In this document: positions 38,091-49,885 of the stretch, piece by piece
Layout: the number at the start of each line of letters is the position of its first letter
Numbering within the stretch: the stretch's first letter is position 1
From: Linyphia triangularis
Lineage: Eukaryota; Arthropoda; Arachnida; Araneae; Linyphiidae
Direction of reading: 5' to 3'
Assembly: GCA_963978545.1 (NCBI GenBank)
Contig: OZ021721.1
Span: 110,147,366 to 110,211,365, forward strand
DNA length: 64,000 nt
Made by a program: the position numbers and the translations under genes
Notes under the pieces: model-generated
Told to the model about the DNA's origin: nothing
What the model saw: the letters and a program-made list of their open reading frames with translations, nothing else
Database searches by the model: none

Positions 38091-38344
38091 AGTCTATTAA
38101 CTTAAAAAGGGCATAACTTCAAAACAGTGAGAGGTAGAAAAAAAGACAAGTGGCATGTTGGATAGATAGGTATGGAATTTTAAATACACTGGTTTGAAAA
38201 GCTGATTTTCTGGAGTTAATTTGATTACAGCTGCATATGGTTTACTGATGGGGTTTATTTCCATTTGCATGGATTTGGCAATAAATAAAACTAGTGAAAT
38301 GGGTACTAGTGGTTATTTGGTACGTACGCTCAACGACCTATTTT

Positions 38345-38482
38345 TTGCACAATAACGTCTAATAAAGCTGGGACCTACAGCTTAACGTAGATTCCGAAAC
38401 ACAACGAACATCCATGCCTTGACCAGGATTCGAACGCAGTATCTTTGCCATGCGAGGCCACAGCGTTAACCCCCCAGCCATC
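38345..38482 (-). mobile_element. tRNA-like SINE of a second type
   Basis: On the minus strand gatggctggggggttaacgc is followed by gcgttcgaatcctggtc, which has a good B box (gttcgaatcc), and then by aaggcatggatgttcg, resembling the aaggcatgggtgtttg of the other SINE. The A box is degenerate and I found no clear target duplication. Confidence 0.55.
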
Positions 38483-38528
38483 AGAATGCATACTCGTGAA
38501 ACCCGTCTGTGTGTCTTGAAAATTCATT

Positions 38529-39175
38529 GCATTTGACAAATGTGACTGCACTATCCAGTTGAGGGATTAAAGTTATTCTTTTCATGAGCTAAAAGATAAA
38601 CTCTATTTATAGATTTTGCAATTTTTTTTTGCCACTTTTCAACAATGTAATTTTAACAATGTAATTGCATTCGACAAATGTGACTGCACTATCCAGTTGA
38701 GGGATTAAAGTTATTCTTTTCATGAGGGAAAAGATAAACTCTATTTATAGACTTTGCAATTTTTTTTTGCCACTTTTCAACAATGTAATTGCATTCGACA
38801 AATGTGACTGCACTATCCAGTTGTGGGATTAAAGTTATTCTTTTCATGAGGGAAAAGATAAACTCTATTTATAGATTTTTCAATTTTTTTTACCACTTTT
38901 CAACAATGTAATTTTAACAATGTAATTACATTCGACAAATGTGACTGCACTATACAGTTGAGGGATTAAAGTTATTATTTTCATGAGGGAAAAGATAAAC
39001 TCTATTTATAGATTTTGCAATTTTTTTTTGCCACTTTTCAACAATGTAATTGCATTCGACAAATGTGACTGCACTATCCAGTTGAGGGATTAAAGTTATT
39101 CTTTTCATGAGGGAAAAGATAAACTCAATTTATAGATTTTGCAATTTTTTTTGCCACTTTTCAACAATGTAATTA
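38529..39175. repeat. Tandem array with alternating 138/124-bp units (ABABA)
   Basis: Units starting gcattcgacaaatgtgactg begin at 38529, 38667, 38791, 38928 and 39052, giving spacings of 138, 124, 137 and 124. Longer units carry an extra ttttaacaatgtaa at their end. Copies are about 95% alike. The alternation shows that a two-unit block was itself duplicated, a small higher-order repeat. Confidence 0.95.
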
Positions 39176-39179
39176 ATTC

Positions 39180-40265
39180 GCGAAACCATTGTGTTTAAAA
39201 TTTCATTTCTGTATATCCAACAAACCATTTTTCTTTTCTTTCTGCTTTTTTTGCCGTTTCGCAACTATGTGATTTTAAGGAGTCTTTTTGAAAGATCTTG
39301 CATCTCGGTAATGGAAATTCTGTTAATTATAAATAATTTAAAAAAATAGGTATAACAGAACATTTCATTGAATGGTAGTATATCGAAATATATTGTAGCT
39401 TAGATTTCAAATAGGTGACGATTGATATCTCAGTCTACGAAATATCAATTTTGGCTCTTCAGTTGCTGAGTAGACACCTATTCACAAAATAAACTGCTGA
39501 TATTTGTCCGCAAAATTGTCGGCTTGGGTGACATAAGAAACACTTGAGTCACACTTCAATGTTAAAGTGTACCCTTGTGGATCGGAAATCATTAATAAGT
39601 TAGTGACCCACACAAAAAAATGCGCTGTGATAACAAACCGGAAAATGGCGCTGAGGTTTCAAGTACCCCTTCAGTGGTGATTCGTGTGGTCCTATAGGGT
39701 GAATAAAAGAAATTTTAAGGGAGAACTAGAACCATTTCGTTGGAAAAACTCATTAAACTAAAGCTTATATCAATGGTCTAAAAAGTCCATTATTCTTAAG
39801 AAAGATACAATGCAGATTTTTCCAATTCCTTCTTACACATTTATTTATCCTATTGTATTTGTTTTCAATAACGTAGGTATGCAAAAGATACTGTTTTAAA
39901 TTTCTAAAGTAGAAAAAATATTTTTAATAGAATCTTGTTTCGGGTCAGAAATATTAAGAAACGTTGTTCAATTTAGATAAAAATAACATATAAAGTTTAG
40001 TTTAGATTAAACTACAGAAGACTATTTTTTTCCCTTTTTTTAATAAAAAATCTTGAACGTTCATTGTTAAGCTCAATCAAAGTCTAAATTACAATGCTTA
40101 ATGGACAAAAAAATAGTTGTTTTTTTTTTGGGGGGGGGGGGTCAGGAACCCCAAGTAATGCTATTCAACTTACAATACTACAGGAAACATATAAATGTGT
40201 TTGGTACAATGCCATGAAACTAAATTATACTTAACTGTTGTTTTTTCTTTTTTAATTAAGAATCT
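39180..40265. other. AT-rich sequence, no gene seen
   Basis: A somewhat GC-richer patch at 39520-39700 (aaaccggaaaatggcgctga) is not recognised. A T/G homopolymer pair lies at 40121-40141. Confidence 0.4.
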
Positions 40266-40280
40266 TTAAATTTCATTGTG

Positions 40281-40453
40281 GTTGTATTCAGATTATCTGA
40301 CGCCGTCAGCAACACGAGGGCTATAATGCGCCGAAACTTTCGTCATTAGACAAGCCAACATACATTTACAAACACCCATGCCTAACACGGGACTCGAACA
40401 CGCAACATCGCGGTCTAGAAGCCAGCACGCTAACCACTATACGTTTGGTCGGC
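40281..40453 (-). mobile_element. tRNA-derived SINE, copy 2
   Basis: Same family and orientation as 27864-28045. It is flanked by a perfect 14-bp target duplication, taaatttcattgtg at 40267-40280 and 40454-40467. The B box has one change (gtgttcgagtcc). Copy 2 lost a base in the tRNA 5' part (aaacgtatagtgg against aaacggtatagtgg). Confidence 0.93.
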
Positions 40454-40803
40454 TAAATTTCATTGTGAATCTCAATCAGAGTTCTATTTATAATAATCTG
40501 TAGACCAAAAACATTGTTTCGGGTGATGAACTCCTAAGTAACTCTTTTCAACTTTGAAAAAAGTATAAAACATCTAATAAAAAAGCATGGATACAGTAGC
40601 ATGAACTTAAATTTCTCTAAAATCTTTCTTCAAAACTTCTTAAATATCTTGATTATATTCATTTCACAAACGAATCTGTTAATTGAATCGATACATATGT
40701 AAATTTATGTCATTGTCAATCCCTTCTGATCGAATTTTTCAAGATAAAATAATAATTTAGAAATTAACTGTTGAAATAGGAACACTTTATATGTGTGGTT
40801 CCC

Positions 40804-42095
40804 AGATGTTTAAATTATCTTAAACTTATTTTACATAAGCAATTTTCCATGACATCTTGAATTTAATATCAGAAAATTTAGAAAATTTATGAGTTTTCAT
40901 AAAAAAATAATTTAAGTATTTAATGAATAAATAAGTATTTCTAAGGTATATAGTTTAATGGGAATACCATAAATAATCAATGATGTGTGAGTGCTCGATT
41001 ATCTTTGTGGCCAAAATCGATTTGGATCAGAAAAATCATAGCATAAGACATGAACAGACCAGAAACCTCAGATATTACATATTAAAAAAATTAATTATAA
41101 ATTAAATAATTAAACACAATTAAAACTAAACTATTTCAATATCCTGTACATCTTTGAGAAATATCCACTTTGTTTTGCTTCGCTAAATTAATTGCCAAAA
41201 TTTCAACTGTTCTAAAATAGTCACCATGATGTTTAAATTATCTTAAACATATTTTACATAAGCAATTTCCATAACATCTCGAATTTTATCACAGAAAATT
41301 AAAAAATTTGAGTTTTCTTAAAAAAATAATTTAAGTATTTAATGAATAAATAAATATTTCTAAGGTATATAGTCTAATGGGAGTACTATAAATAATCAAT
41401 AATGTGTGAGTGCTCGATTATCTTTGTGGCCTAAATCGATTTGGATCAGAAAAATCATAGCATAAGACATCAACAGACCAGAAACCTCAGATCTTGCATA
41501 TTTAAAAAATTAATTTTAAATTAAATAATTAAACACAATTAAAACTAAACTATTTCAATATCCTGTACATCTTTGAGAAATATCCACTTTGTTTTGCTTC
41601 GCTAAATTAATTGCCAAAATTTCAACTGCTCTAAAATAGTCACCATGATGTTTAAATTATCCAAGTTGTTTAAATTATCTTAAACATATTTTACATAAGC
41701 AATTTCCATAACATCTCGAATTTTATCACAGAGAATTAAAAAAATTTGAGTTTTCTTAAAAAAAATAATAATTTAAGTATTTAATGAATAAATAAATATT
41801 TCTAAGGTATATAGCCTAATGGGAGTACTGTAAATTATCAAAAATGTGTGAGTGCTCGATTATCTTTGTGGCCTAAATCAATTTGGATCAGAAAAATCAT
41901 AGCATAAGACATCAACAGACCAGAAACCTCAGATCTTACATATTAAAAAAAATAATTATAAATTAAATAATTAAACACAATTAAAACTAAACTATTTCAA
42001 TATCCTGTACATCTTTGAGAAATATCCACTTTGTTATGCTTCGCTAAATTAATTGCCATAATTTCAACTGTTCTAAATTAGTCACCATGATGCTA
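40804..42095. repeat. Tandem array, three units of ~423-440 bp
   Basis: Units begin gatgtttaaattatcttaaa near 40806, 41229 and 41646. All contain gtgtgagtgctcgattatct, cataagacatcaacagacca and tcctgtacatctttgagaaa. Unit 1 is the most diverged. Unit 3 has a small insertion at its start (ccaagttgtttaaattat). No open frame. Confidence 0.95.
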
Positions 42096-42177
42096 GAGTT
42101 GAATTTTAAGAAATATCAACTTGTCTTTGCAGAATGATAAGCAACTTATAAACAAAAATTACACTTCAGATTGTACA

Positions 42178-42502
42178 AAAAAAGGTTGTTAAGGGGTTGA
42201 CCTCTTTTGATATTAGAGATAGGGCATCAGTGTAATTTTGATGGATAATTTAATTTAAAAGTTACGGTTTATGTAACCTTGGTAGAGAGAAAAGATCAGT
42301 AATAAAAGTGTTTTCGATGTCGAATAACATTTCTTCATAAAAAAATTTCTTCATTTTAAAATAAAATACCCATAAAAAAAATAAGCATGAATTTTTTATG
42401 ATTTTCTACTTAAATTTGAACATTTTTGCAAATTACACTGATGTCTTATCTCTAATAGCAAGAGAAATGAGCTCCGCAACAATCTTTTTGGAACATCCGG
42501 TA
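42178..42502. mobile_element. Foldback element, ~320 bp
   Basis: The left part, aaggttgttaaggggttgac then gatattagagatagggcatc and agtgtaattt, is mirrored by aaattacactgatgtcttat, ctctaatagcaagag and caacaatctttt. The left end contains TTAAGGGG like the TTAA elements further right; the right end is eroded. Confidence 0.65.
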
Positions 42503-43049
42503 TTTATTGTATTTTTACTCTGTACCCTCGGTGATTTATTTGAGCTACTCTAGATAATATCCTCTTTGTTTTAGTATTTTTTTTTTGTAACTAAAGAAAT
42601 AGTTGTGAAAAGATTGAATAAAAGAAATAAAAAATACTTTGAAATCAAAGATTTGAAACATAAACTAAGTTAACATGTGGATAATTGAAAGTAATAAGAT
42701 AATTTTCTAAGCAATAAAATAATGTAAGTCGTCCTGTAACTTGAAAATAATGTAGCTTTCGTTTGATCTTAAAATTGCATTACGACTAAATAATCGTTTC
42801 AAACTTCCACATATAATTATTCTTTGCATTTCATTATAAAGATTCATTAATTTCAAGTAACTTATATTTTGTGCTACAAAACTTGTATATATTTAATTTA
42901 AGTTATTTAGTTACTATATTTGGTTACTTATGTTTGCGTACTGTTGGATTCTATAAAAATTTTCAGCTTGCATTATGTAATGCATTTTTCCAGAATGATT
43001 GTCAAACGCTGTGTCAACTTTGTATATTGTATTGTATTATTATATATAA

Positions 43050-43130
43050 TCCTGTAACTATTATATATTGCATGTATGATCCTGTAACTATTGTATATTG
43101 TATGTATGATCCTGTAACTATTTCATGCAA
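43050..43130. repeat. 30-bp tandem repeat, three units
   Basis: cctgtaactatt occurs at 43051, 43081 and 43111, with tgtatgat between. Confidence 0.9.
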
Positions 43131-43269
43131 ATTCTATTTCTATATACGTGTATATATATATTTTTTACTCGACCAACCCTGTTGGGCCTTGAGCTAGTTG
43201 TTGGTCTTAAAATTTGCATTTGTATTTGTATTTTTGATAGGTCAAATGTGTGTCTCTCTCTCTCTAGAC

Positions 43270-43440
43270 CAGCGTTTGCAACTATGCAGGCCACGGCAGA
43301 TTTTCTGCGGTTTTTCTCTTGCAACACAGAAAAACAAAAATCAAATTTCGCGATATGGACTTTTTATTTCACATAATTTTAACTTATCCAAAATAGTACG
43401 TGTTTACTATCTAGAGCAGCTTTCTCAACTACATGTCTCG
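43270..43440. mobile_element. Possible hAT-type end fragment
   Basis: cagcgtttgcaactatgcag followed by gccacggcagattttctgcg resembles the CAG-headed, GC-rich termini of hAT elements. A second possible end, gagcagctttctcaacta near 43413, follows in the same orientation. The evidence is weak. Confidence 0.3.
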
Positions 43441-43530
43441 AAAAAATTGTATGAAGAAACTTTCAGAAAGAAGGTTTTCATCAAAAATAAATACAGGAAT
43501 AGCTTAATTTGCACTCATTTGGACAATTTA

Positions 43531-44235
43531 TTAAATGGACTTGGTACCCCTTGTTTTCCCAAAAATAATAAAAATATAAATTTTATATTTTTTGCGTGTT
43601 TACAATCTTCGAAACCGTTTTCTTATTCTGCAAATTTTTTGAGTTGATCCGATAATTGTAATTACAGAAAAACTATTTTTTATGGACAATTTAATATTTC
43701 GGCAACAGCTCCTTTAATGTTTCGAACGCATTTTTCAGAGTTCGTGATTTTTAAAATTCCCACCTTACTCAAAATGCTAAAACTTCAGCAAATATGAATG
43801 AAATGACTTGAAATTAAATTCTTTTTGTGTCATTCTTAATATCTATTTGACAAAAATAAGCATGAATTTCTAAATAAAATAAAAACTTTTTTTTACAAAT
43901 TTAAATGTTGAAAAATATCCGTTTTTTTTACGCTTTTTGTATCTATCGGTACAGAAATTGTTGTTTTTCTCGAAAACTATTTTACTTATTCTAAATCCGA
44001 TGCTTAAAAAATTAGAGTATATTACTAGGAATTTTTTTTAAAAAAATCAGGAAAAAATATTGAAAAATGAAAAGAAGATAGAATTTGAAATTTGATGAAT
44101 TTTGTTTTAGGGCATTATGCCTGCTTTTTTTCAATAAAATTTAGATTTTACATAATAATACATCCAAATATGTAAGAATTATAATTTTAAAGGCTTAAAT
44201 AAAAAAAAAAATTTAACTGTACCAAATCCCCTTAA
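43531..44235. mobile_element. TTAA-bounded MITE (705 bp)
   Basis: The left end is TTAAATGGACTTGGTACC; the inverse of the right end is TTAAGGGGATTTGGTACA. TTAA at both ends fits piggyBac-type insertion. The interior is AT-rich with no transposase. A 31-bp sequence from TTAA to TTAA lies on both sides (43504-43534 and 44232-44262, two mismatches). Confidence 0.75.
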
Positions 44236-44820
44236 TTTGCACTCATTTGTACGATTTATTAAGAATGTCTGCGACAAATACAGTGACAGAATGAGACATT
44301 GTCATAAAAAAAAAAAAAAAAAATTAAAAAAAACGGCACGATTTTGACCATCATTGTCACAATTGACATCGTCTAAAACGGGAGAATTTGGAGGTAAGGT
44401 TTAAATAACTGTATTAAAAGTTAGATCAACTCAGATTTTCACAGCTGACAAAAGATTAACTTCTTTTTTAGACATTGATTTGCGTATAAATGAAAATTAT
44501 TTTTTAATTATTGGGAAAAAAATTATAAATTTTTTAAGATAAAAAAAATATTTATTTTTCAGCTTTCGGAAATGCTTTGTATTGTAGAATCAATAACAAT
44601 GAAAGATATGCATTTACGTATTCTATATAAATCTGCGGCACGCGAAAAGCTCCAACATAAGTCATACAGTCTTATTTAAAAGTTAGTGGTGAGTGCTATC
44701 CTAGACTATTCTTGTTCAACAAAAATTTAGCGTATAAAATTTATGGCAGGTGCAATTTTATATTAAAGAACATAGTGTGTGTTAAATATTCATCCGCGGT
44801 GTAATACTGAATGAATGATA

Positions 44821-45110
44821 CTATTGCGTATCATTGTCACTATTCAGATAAACAACTTTGATCTTAAGAAGACATTGTAATACGACTTTAATAAGAACGT
44901 TGATTAAACTAATAAGTAGGTGAAAAAAATGAATACTAATTTTATTTGAATATATGCACTGAAGGCGGAAATTGTTTGGAAATATATATATTTTTTTCTT
45001 ATTCCATACCATTTGTATCTTCGTCGCGTATTCTTACACAAAATTTCAGATCATTATGATTAGTGGTCCATTTTTAAAAGGTTCAAATTTAATTAAAACA
45101 ACCTTATATT
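44821..45110. mobile_element. Half of a foldback MITE related to 3.3 and 9.3 kb
   Basis: tttttcttattccataccat and acaaaatttcagatcattat match the right halves of those elements. The left half is not clear. Confidence 0.4.
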
Positions 45111-45137
45111 AAGATTAACCATTATATTATTTTAATA

Positions 45138-45848
45138 TTAAAGAGATCCAGTACCGAAATTTCGTAAAAAATCACACTTTTTTTTAATTAATTTTAAAAA
45201 CTAGTTTGCGCATTTTTGAAAGGAATTATGTTTTTATTTTATTGTTCCGGTGATTAAAACGCCATGAAATTACCTGTTATTTAAACATCACTAATGAAAG
45301 TAACGCATTGAAACGTCTGCTTAAGTGCGTTTTTCGAGTACTAGTGTTTTTCACAATAGTTGCAAATTCGAATTGATATATCTCCAGAACCATTAATAAA
45401 TGGCTATTCAAATTTTTGGAGCATTTCATTTATATAGTTTTAAACATTTTGCCTGCACATAATTTTATTTTTTAAATTCTGTTTTAAAACATGATATTTA
45501 GCGTAAAGAATAACATAAAAAACACACATTTCAAAATTTTAACTTTGAGATATTTTTGAATTTTTTCTAATTCCACCCATCCAAATTCTGTGAAGACAAT
45601 ATTTTCTTTATATAATTATGTATTACACAAAACTTTAATTTTGAAAAAAAAAAAATCATGCAAACATCAATTATTATTGATTTTTCTTAGTTTTAATTTA
45701 AATTTTTTTTTTTTTAAAAATAAACAAAATATTAAAAAAAAAATTATCTCAAGGTCATATAATTAGTATCTTATATATACGATTTTTGACTTAAAAATAT
45801 TTACATACAAAGTTTTTTTTTTTTAGTTTTGGTATTGGACCCCCTTAA
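45138..45848. mobile_element. TTAA-bounded MITE, family A copy 1 (711 bp)
   Basis: The left end is TTAAAGAGATCCAGTACCGA; the inverse of the right end is TTAAGGGGGTCCAATACCAA. The interior aligns in inverse with 46619-47348 (cgtctgcttaagtgcg, gatatatctccagaacc, acctgttatttaaacatcac). No coding capacity. Confidence 0.88.
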
Positions 45849-45849
45849 C

Positions 45850-46615
45850 CACCTGGTTATGAAATCCAAATATTTGAACGCAACTATATCCCTAATCTCA
45901 AACATTAATACATTTGGACAATGGTAGAGAATTCTCAATCTATTCCATTCAAGTTCAATTCAAATAACAATTGAGTCACACAAGCAATTCCCCATTCTCT
46001 AGTATTGTAAGCAATGTCACTTTCGTATGAAGCACACACTAATACTATCACTTTGCGACTAGTTTACTAATTGATTTCCAAACACCTAGGAGACACTGCA
46101 ATTATTATGTTTACCGCCTATTAGTAATCCACAATCGCTCATGAAATCCAATTGTGGCACAAGATATCAATAAAGTATGATTGATTCTATGGGGAATTCC
46201 TATTAAGTATTATTGTGTTTATAATAGGATTATTCGATGGCAATTTTGCCTCAACGAGGATACTTGGATTTAAATGCATAGGTAGTTTGCCATTTAATTA
46301 CGAGTTTTCCAATAACTTGTCGATACAATATTATATCGCTTGGTCCTTCATTTTGTTAGAGATCATAAACCTGTCTCTGACAAATACACCTAATGCTTCT
46401 TTTATTTGACCACAAATTATGCCGCCATTCATATGCGATTTAAGACATGAAATTTCATACTAGGTGTGAAAATAGTAATAATAGATCATTAACACAATTT
46501 TAAGAAAAAATAACTGGTTTATTTAATGTTAAACTTTAAAAATATGTTGTTATTTTTTTTATAATTTTATTTTAAAAATTAAATAAGAATGATCATTTGT
46601 TTTTATTTTCAAACT
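45850..46615. other. Spacer between two family-A elements
   Basis: Less repetitive than its flanks. The frame at 46215-46409 has no recognisable domain. Confidence 0.4.
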
Positions 46616-46618
46616 TTG

Positions 46619-47348
46619 TTAAGGGGGGTCCGGTACCGAAAATAAAAAAAAACTTTATTTATGTGCATTTTTATGTCAAAAATGTATTTTATGTATGAGA
46701 TACTATTTATATATCTTTGAGAAAATGTTTTTTTAAATATTGTGTTTAGTTATTTAAAAACAAATTAAAAACCAAGAAAAATCCATAATAATTGATGTTT
46801 GCGTATTTTGATATAAGTCAAGAAAAAATATTTTTTTTTTCAAAGTGAAAGCTTTCTGTAATACATAATTATATAAAGAAAATTTTGTCTTCACAGAATT
46901 TTGATAGGTGAATTAAAAAAAATGAAAAAAATTCTCAAAGTTAAAATATTGAAATTTTTGTTTTTTTTTAATGTTATCTTTTACGTTAAATGTTATATTT
47001 TAAAACAGAATTAAAAAAATTAAATTCTGTGAAGAAAAAATATTTAAAACTATACAAATTAAATGCTCCAAAAATTTGAATAGCCAATTGTTAATGGTTC
47101 TGGAGATATATCGATTTGAATATGCAACATCTGTGAAAAACACTAGTGTTCAAAAACGCACTTTAAGCAGACGCTTCAAGGTATTACGCCCATTAGTGAT
47201 GCTTAAATAACAGGTAATTTTGTGGCATTCTAATCACCGGAGGACTAAGATAAAAACATCATTATCTTCAGGAATGTATGAACTATTTTTTAAAATCAGA
47301 AAACAAATTTGGGATTTTTGAAAAAAATTCGGTACTGGACCCCCTTAA
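46619..47348. mobile_element. TTAA-bounded MITE, family A copy 2 (730 bp)
   Basis: The ends are TTAAGGGGGGTCCGGTACCG and the inverse of cggtactggacccccttaa. It lies in the opposite orientation to the copy at 45138, so the pair forms an interrupted 2.2-kb inverted repeat. The ends match each other better than those of copy 1. Confidence 0.92.
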
Positions 47349-47504
47349 TTATATGTAATTATAATTTTATACCTGGTATTTAAATTTATGTCTTTTATTT
47401 CTGTACATATTGTGGCCAGCAAAGGAAGAATTTGGTCTACTATGCATTGACAAGCTGACGATCCATCTCCACGTTGTTTACAAATAAGAATTAAAAAAAT
47501 GGCT

Positions 47505-47770
47505 ATGTAAAATGAGGACTAGAAATGGAAAACAACCTAAGTACCAAAAAAATCGAAATTCTTTTTTTATGGAAAAATGACCTTAAGAGCAAGCTGAACA
47601 AACTGGAAAACTCTCAAAGTGCGAACTCCGGTAGCAATAGTTTAAATTCAATCTGGTACTTAGTCATAGCCTGAAGAACCAAAGAGAATGTTTTTCATTT
47701 TTCGATTCTCCAGAAATTTTTTCTTTTTTTTTGGACTTAGGTCGTTTTCTATTTCTAGTCCTCAAATCCT
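47505..47770. mobile_element. Foldback element, ~265 bp
   Basis: aaatgaggactagaaatgga followed by aaacaacctaagt is mirrored by acttaggtcgttt and tctatttctagtcctcaaat. Non-coding. Confidence 0.7.
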
Positions 47771-48089
47771 GCTATGCTCTCTGGTTTTATGCAAAACAGT
47801 GTTTGCTAAATTTTGTCTTATTTAACAATTTTTATTTTATTTGTGCTTTATAGCTAGGTATATATATCATAGTATACTCGTTTCATTTTCTTTTATTAAA
47901 TTGATTAAACATGTGATTACTTTAGTCAAATTATTTTTAACAATATTAAAAAACCATATCCTTTGTTTTGAACAAGTTTTTTTTTAGTTTAAAAGTGGAT
48001 AAAAAAATAAGACAACAAATGGACAAGTTTTATATTTTTAAATTGCTATTTATTACTGTTCTACCAAACGGAAATTATTTTTTTATTAT

Positions 48090-48781
48090 TTAAGGGGGTC
48101 TGGGACAAAAAATTAAAAAAAATTTCAAGAAAAAAGTTTTGTTATTGATAAATACAATACAAATATTTGTGAATAAAATTGAATAACATTTTTGTTTCTA
48201 TCATTAGTAGAACTTGAAATATTTAAGTGTTTGTTACATGACAATTGTATCTCAGACATGTGATCTTGAAACTTTGAAAATGTTTCTGATGGTGATGGCT
48301 TTTTATTCCTTTTTTGAGTTTGAATCGATAAAACTTAAAAAATACTTGTTATAAACCTATGAAACTTTCCACAATTATTTTTCATATATATTTTTTTAAT
48401 TTTTATTCAGGAATTTTGTTTTTTTATTTAACTTATTTTAAAAAGTAACTGGAGCTTAGCATACTATGGGTTTTATACAGTTTTTACAACACAAAATATT
48501 TTTTTAAATTTTTTTATAATTACTTTACTGAAAAATCATGAAGAGAATTTTTAATATGAGCTATTTGAATTAATTTCATTAAAAAATAAAGTGATTTTTT
48601 ATAAAAGTTTTTTAGATATATCAAATTTAGGAAATGTCAAAATTTTAAAGGTTTTTAATATAAAGAAAAATATTAATTTTATTTTTTAAGTTTCAAAACA
48701 ACATAGATTACTGCATAAAAATTTCAGAAAAATATTTCTAAAAATAAAGATTTTAGAATTTTGAGTCCCAGACCCTCTTAA
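48090..48781. mobile_element. TTAA-bounded MITE, family B copy 1 (692 bp)
   Basis: The left end is TTAAGGGGGTCTGGGACA; the inverse of the right end is TTAAGAGGGTCTGGGACTCA. The interior aligns in inverse with 55104-55809 (ttgttacatgacaattgtat, tatgaaactttccac). No open frame. Confidence 0.9.
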
Positions 48782-48789
48782 AGTACAGT

Positions 48790-49500
48790 CAATATTTTGA
48801 AAATATTTTTTAATATTTAATTCAATCGTAAACTTTCAGAGATTTTGTAACTTCAAAAGCAAACTAAATTTTTTACTTAGTTCAACTCTCAGCATCACTG
48901 ACTTGAAAAATACTACCCGCATCGGTGACCAACATCCTAACTGAACCGTAAAATATATTTTTACTCCATTGTTTGAAAGTATCTATTCTTTCGAAAGACG
49001 TTGTTCAAGAATTGGATTAGGGAGCTTTTGAGCATTTTAAATTTTAGAAGTAGTTGGCATCAGTAGTCGCGAGATTGAAGTAGTTTTACGCGGCTAGTAA
49101 GGCGCTCAAAATTGAGAGGGATGAATAAAAGTTTGAAATAAGTTGCGTAATGGAAATAGAATCCTGCCGTTTTTTTTCCCATTCCCTTTACTTATTTTAA
49201 AGCATTTAGATAGTTCCATCCTTGAGAAAAGCGAATTTGGATAAGCTACAGCCTTAACTTCTTATTTATATAATTCCTTATAAAGATATTCATTTTTATT
49301 TTCTTAAGGATATAGTGCATACTTACGATAAAAATTACTCAATGATCGGCATTGCATCTACCATTGAACTGTGAAATCATATTTAAAGATTAAATGGAAT
49401 AGGAGATAGTAATTCTCAGTGAGAAAAACCGTTAATGTTCAAATGCAATGTTTTGTGCTAGATATTACATGCTTTATTGAATATAATTTTGAAGGCAGGC
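48790..49500. other. AT-rich sequence, no gene seen
   Basis: Slightly GC-richer near 48900-49150, without coding signal. Confidence 0.4.
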
Positions 49501-49504
49501 TTAA

Positions 49505-49885
49505 TAATCCCATACGCTTGTAAATGGTATCAAAATTACAGTATGCTTTTATATACTATCAAAATACTTTAAAGTATTCTTTTACAGGTTTCCCTATGTT
49601 AGTGCATGGTATAAAAACAGCTTACAGTCCCTTTTTACAGAGTATCAAAATAAATTACACTATGCTTGTAAAAGCCAAAAAAAAAAAATATATATGGTAT
49701 GCTTGCACATTATATCAAAATTACAGTATGCTCTTACAAGTATTTAAATTAGCTACAGTGTGCTAGTACATGGTATAAAAATGACTTACAGATCCTTGTA
49801 CATGTTATAAAAATAACTTAGAGTATACTTGTTCATGGTAATACGCTTGCACAGTGTATTAAAATAACTTATAGATCTGTAATTG
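49505..49885. repeat. Degenerate short-period minisatellite (~35-40 bp)
   Basis: Variants of tacagtatgcttgtacatgg followed by tataaaaataactta recur about ten times with irregular spacing. The frame at 49524-49766 simply reads through it. Confidence 0.75.

Noticed and set aside
38529..39175. CRISPR-like array
   Set aside because: Units abut without unique spacers and the genome is eukaryotic; it is an ordinary tandem repeat.
42871..43197. 108-codon plus-strand open frame with repeated DPVTI
   Set aside because: The repeats come from the 30-bp tandem repeat; the rest has no coding character.
43198..43647. 149-codon plus-strand open frame
   Set aside because: It spans a simple ct repeat, a hAT-like fragment and the end of a MITE; no homology pattern is seen.
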